Below are positions 19,329 through 21,413 of a DNA stretch of 21,413 bases, in pieces. Each line of letters begins with the position of its first letter. Positions within the stretch are counted from its first letter, which is position 1. A program made the position numbers and the translations under genes. The DNA comes from JBFMFB01 sp040752115 (GTDB lineage: Bacteria; Pseudomonadota; Gammaproteobacteria; Burkholderiales; Sulfuricellaceae): positions 1 through 21,413 of the forward strand of contig JBFMFB010000031.1 of assembly GCA_040752115.1 (NCBI GenBank), written 5' to 3'. The notes under the pieces were generated by a model. It worked only from the letters and a program-made list of their open reading frames with translations. It was not told the DNA's origin and did no database searches.

Positions 19329-20008
19329 TGAGCAGCGCGAAGGATGTAGCCCGAGCCGCGTACCGTATGCAGCATCGGCAGCGGAAAATGTTTGTCAAGC
19401 TTGAACCGCAGCCGGCTGATATGTACGTCCACCACGTTGGTCTGGGGATCGAAGTTGTAGTCCCACACGTTTTCCAGCAGCATGGTGCGGGTAACCACCT
19501 GGCCTGCATTGCGCATCAGGTATTCGAGCAAGCGGAATTCGCGCGGCTTGAGGAAAATATCCTGGCCGGCACGCGTGACCGTACGCGACAGCAAGTCCAT
19601 CTTAAGGGCGCCGACCTCGAGCACCGTCTCGGGACCGGGTTCGGGGTTGCGCATACGCCGCAGCAGGGCCTCGATCCTTGCCTGGAGCTCGGTGAAGGCG
19701 TAAGGCTTGACCACATAATCGTCACCTCCGGCGCGCAAGCCCTCCACTCGCTCGTCCACTTCCCCCAGCGCGCTCAGGATCAGCGCCGGCGTGCGCCTGC
19801 CTTCCTCGCGCAGGGTTTTGAGCACGGATAGCCCGTCAAGCTTGGGCAACATGATATCCACGACCCACAAATCGTATGCGTCGGAGCGGGCCATTTTCAG
19901 CCCCTCTTCCCCATCGCAAGCCACGTCGCAGGTATAGCCGTAACCGGCGAGACCTTGGCTCAGCAGCGCGGCGGCGGCAGCATCGTCCTCAATAATCAGA
20001 AATTTCAT
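19325..20008 (-). CDS. OmpR/PhoB-family response regulator
   Basis: A 227-residue DNA-binding regulator and the partner of the kinase encoded just downstream. The receiver domain (1-118) has Asp8/Asp9, the phosphorylated Asp51 in VVDIMLP, Ser79 and Lys101 in VVKPYAF. The winged-helix domain (about 128-225) has the typical LKPREFRLLEYL and DVHISRLRFKLD segments. No strong ribosome site precedes the ATG at 20008. Between 20018 and 20047 the upstream DNA has three TTAAA-like blocks, two of them exactly 11 bp apart. That is the usual spacing for this family, so autoregulation is possible. Confidence 0.94.
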   Translation of the reverse strand: MKFLIIEDDAAAAALLSQGLAGYGYTCDVACDGEEGLKMARSDAYDLWVVDIMLPKLDGLSVLKTLREEGRRTPALILSALGEVDERVEGLRAGGDDYVVKPYAFTELQARIEALLRRMRNPEPGPETVLEVGALKMDLLSRTVTRAGQDIFLKPREFRLLEYLMRNAGQVVTRTMLLENVWDYNFDPQTNVVDVHISRLRFKLDKHFPLPMLHTVRGSGYILRAAQ

Positions 20009-20017
20009 TCGAATTGC

Positions 20018-20047
20018 ATTAATCTGATGATTTAAAAGCAGTTTAAT
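20018..20047 (-). promoter_or_regulatory. Possible response regulator binding repeats
   Basis: Minus-strand blocks ATTAAA (20042-20047), TTTAAA (20031-20036) and ATTAAT (20018-20023) lie just upstream of the response regulator start. The first two are spaced 11 bp apart and the third 13 bp further. OmpR/PhoB-type regulators bind direct repeats with about 11-bp spacing. The AT-rich background of the region makes chance occurrence possible. A separate 10-bp palindrome (aacaattgtt, 20077-20086) lies further upstream. Confidence 0.3.
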
Positions 20048-20123
20048 GATACCGGATTCCGTTCCGACGCAACATTAACAATTGTTCACGACCACCTTGC
20101 GCCCGCCGCGCCTTCAATCTCGC

Positions 20124-20129
20124 TATAAT
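20124..20129 (+). promoter_or_regulatory. -10 promoter box for the 59-residue protein
   Basis: A perfect TATAAT lies 43 bp upstream of the small gene's ATG. No good -35 lies at the usual distance; TTGCGC at 20097-20102 would leave a 21-bp spacer. The box is followed by a GC-rich stretch. It is the clearest -10 box on the plus strand in this part of the window and its only downstream gene is the 59-residue frame. Confidence 0.5.
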
Positions 20130-20172
20130 ATCCGGCGTTTGCCAGGGAACCTGACCCACCAAGCGAGAACAT

Positions 20173-20352
20173 ATGCCGAAACACCCCCCGCTGCCGGAAT
20201 ACGAAGTCGAATTTATCCCGCTGGAAAGAAGGCTGGGCGAACGCCGGAAGGCCGACTCCGCCGCTTATACCGGCCCCGAGCGCAGAAAAAAGGATTCGCG
20301 CAGGCGGGTTGAACAGAACGTTCCATCCGGCGACAAAAGCGAAAAACCCTGA
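20173..20352 (+). CDS. Small highly charged protein with GPERRKKDSRRR motif
   Basis: A 59-residue frame, starting MPKHPPLPEYEVEFIPLERR. I do not recognise it by name. The middle is very rich in Arg, Lys and Glu (LERRLGERRKAD, then GPERRKKDSRRR); similar GxERRxxxxRR stretches occur in short proteins and tails of many betaproteobacteria, without a firm function. There is no signal peptide, membrane helix or Cys. A TATAAT box lies upstream, while the ribosome site (GCGAG) is weak. It ends 18 bp before the convergent selD stop. The fit of start, promoter and clean stop between two confident genes supports it, but length alone cannot exclude chance. Confidence 0.6.
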   Translation: MPKHPPLPEYEVEFIPLERRLGERRKADSAAYTGPERRKKDSRRRVEQNVPSGDKSEKP

Positions 20353-20370
20353 AATACGCCGGCCACCATA

Positions 20371-21408
20371 TCAGCGCACCGTTACCCGCGCCTCACCCTC
20401 CGTCATTCTCCCGATTGCCGCAGCATGCGAAAATCCCTGCTGGCCGAAGAGATCAAGCACGTCCGGCGCGGTTTCCGGGCTGCAGGCGACCAGCAGCCCG
20501 CCGCTGGTTTGGGGATCGCACAGCAGCTTTTTCTGCCACTCCGCCATGTTTTCCGGCAAGCTGACATCACGCCCGTAGCTGGCCCAGTTCCGGCCCGACG
20601 CCCCGGTCGCATACCCCTGCTGCACCAATTCCAGCGCCGCCGGCAAGATCGGCAGCCGGTCGAATTCGATTTCGGCGCCGAGCTTCGAGCCGCGGCAGAT
20701 TTCCAGCAGGTGGCCGAGCAGCGCGAAGCCGGTCACATCGGTCAGCGCATGCACGCCCGGCATGTGCGCCAGCGTCGCGCCCGGCGTATTGAGCTGGGTG
20801 GCGCTGTCCAGCATCTGGCGATAACCTTCTGCGGAAAGCGCATCCTTCTTCAGCGCCGCGCTCAGGATGCCGACCCCCAGCCCCTTGCCGAGGATCAACA
20901 CGTCGCCCGCTTGCGCCCGGTCGTTGCGCTTCACCTTGTCGGGATGCACCACACCGATGGCCACCAGGCCGTAGATCGGCTCCATTGAGTCGATCGAGTG
21001 CCCCCCGGCCACCGGGATGCCGGCCGCCGCGCACACGGATTCGCCGCCTGCCAGGATCTGCTGGATCGTTTCCACCGGCAGCTTCTCCAGCGGCATGCCG
21101 ACGATCGCTAGCGCCATGATCGGCTGCCCGCCCATGGCATAGATGTCGGACAAGGCGTTGGTGGCAGCGATGCGGCCGAAGTCGAAAGCGTCGTCGACGA
21201 TCGGCATGAAGAAGTCGGTGGTGGCGACAATCGCCTGATTTTCATTCAGGCGGTAAACGGCTGCATCGTCGCTCGATTCCGTGCCAACCAGCAGTTCCGG
21301 AGGGGCAATCCGCCCCGGAACCCTGGCGAGAATTTCGGAAAGCACGGAGGGCGCGATTTTGCAGCCACAGCCCCCGCCGTGAGAAAACTGCGTCAATTTG
21401 ATCTGCAT
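20371..21408 (-). CDS. selD: Selenide, water dikinase (selenophosphate synthase)
   Basis: A 345-residue enzyme that makes selenophosphate from selenide and ATP, the selenium donor for selenocysteine and for 2-selenouridine in tRNA. The N-terminal catalytic loop HGGGCGCKIAP is intact: Cys14 and Lys17 correspond to E. coli Cys17 and Lys20. Cys rather than Sec is used. Metal-binding Asp in ESSDDAAVY, the glycine-rich GGHSIDS and DVTGFALLGHL segments are present, and the length is normal. The start ATG is 5 bp from the window edge, so its ribosome site is not visible. No selA, selB, selU or tRNA-Sec is in the window. Confidence 0.96.
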   Translation of the reverse strand: MQIKLTQFSHGGGCGCKIAPSVLSEILARVPGRIAPPELLVGTESSDDAAVYRLNENQAIVATTDFFMPIVDDAFDFGRIAATNALSDIYAMGGQPIMALAIVGMPLEKLPVETIQQILAGGESVCAAAGIPVAGGHSIDSMEPIYGLVAIGVVHPDKVKRNDRAQAGDVLILGKGLGVGILSAALKKDALSAEGYRQMLDSATQLNTPGATLAHMPGVHALTDVTGFALLGHLLEICRGSKLGAEIEFDRLPILPAALELVQQGYATGASGRNWASYGRDVSLPENMAEWQKKLLCDPQTSGGLLVACSPETAPDVLDLFGQQGFSHAAAIGRMTEGEARVTVR

Positions 21409-21413
21409 AAATT

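Overview
The window is a 21.4 kb piece of a betaproteobacterial chromosome. The 16S and 23S sequences, the 16S-Ile-Ala-23S operon order and the gene families all fit that class. Nitrosomonadales-type lineages (Sulfuricellaceae or Gallionellaceae relatives) are my best guess, but this is inference from gene content, not a database match. Protein genes are GC-rich. Only the stretch around 5740-6340 is clearly AT-richer.

Bases 1-5125 hold one rRNA operon on the minus strand. Reading 5' to 3' it has a TTGACA promoter, an initiator tRNA-fMet, boxB-like and boxA leader elements, 16S, tRNA-Ile(GAT), tRNA-Ala(TGC), a second boxA, and 23S, whose last ~300 nt lie outside the window. Three fold-back elements built from 7-bp repeats sit in this operon: one inside helix 25 of the 23S gene as an intervening sequence, and one on each side of the tRNA-Ile/tRNA-Ala pair.

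Bases 5126-7900 are a sparse region. It holds a doubtful exported small protein, an AT-rich non-coding stretch, a terminator-like hairpin, and a sigma-54 activator with a degenerate receiver domain (VpsR-like).

Bases 7902-12570 carry a complete minus-strand operon for a group 3b-type, NAD(P)-linked cytosolic [NiFe] hydrogenase (sulfhydrogenase type). It runs beta (Fe-S), gamma (flavin/NAD(P)), delta (small), alpha (large) and then the maturation protease. The last four genes are tightly coupled (1-nt gap, 8-nt overlap, 4-nt ATGA overlap). The beta gene is set apart by a 117-bp palindromic CACGAAT-repeat element. No hypA-F genes are present, so metal-centre assembly must be encoded elsewhere.

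Bases 12665-17975 are a ybbP-ybbA / tesA type locus: an FtsX-like permease, a LolD-like ATPase and a divergent SGNH esterase, with a membrane GGEEF diguanylate cyclase between ybbA and tesA. A second copy of the CACGAAT element lies between ybbA and ybbP and supplies the last codons and stop of ybbA.

Bases 17976-21408 carry a translationally coupled sensor kinase/response regulator pair, a 59-residue highly charged protein with its own TATAAT box, and selD. The most unusual signals are structural rather than protein-coding: the heptad fold-backs in the rRNA operon, the paired ~117-bp elements at gene ends, and an initiator tRNA leading an rRNA operon.
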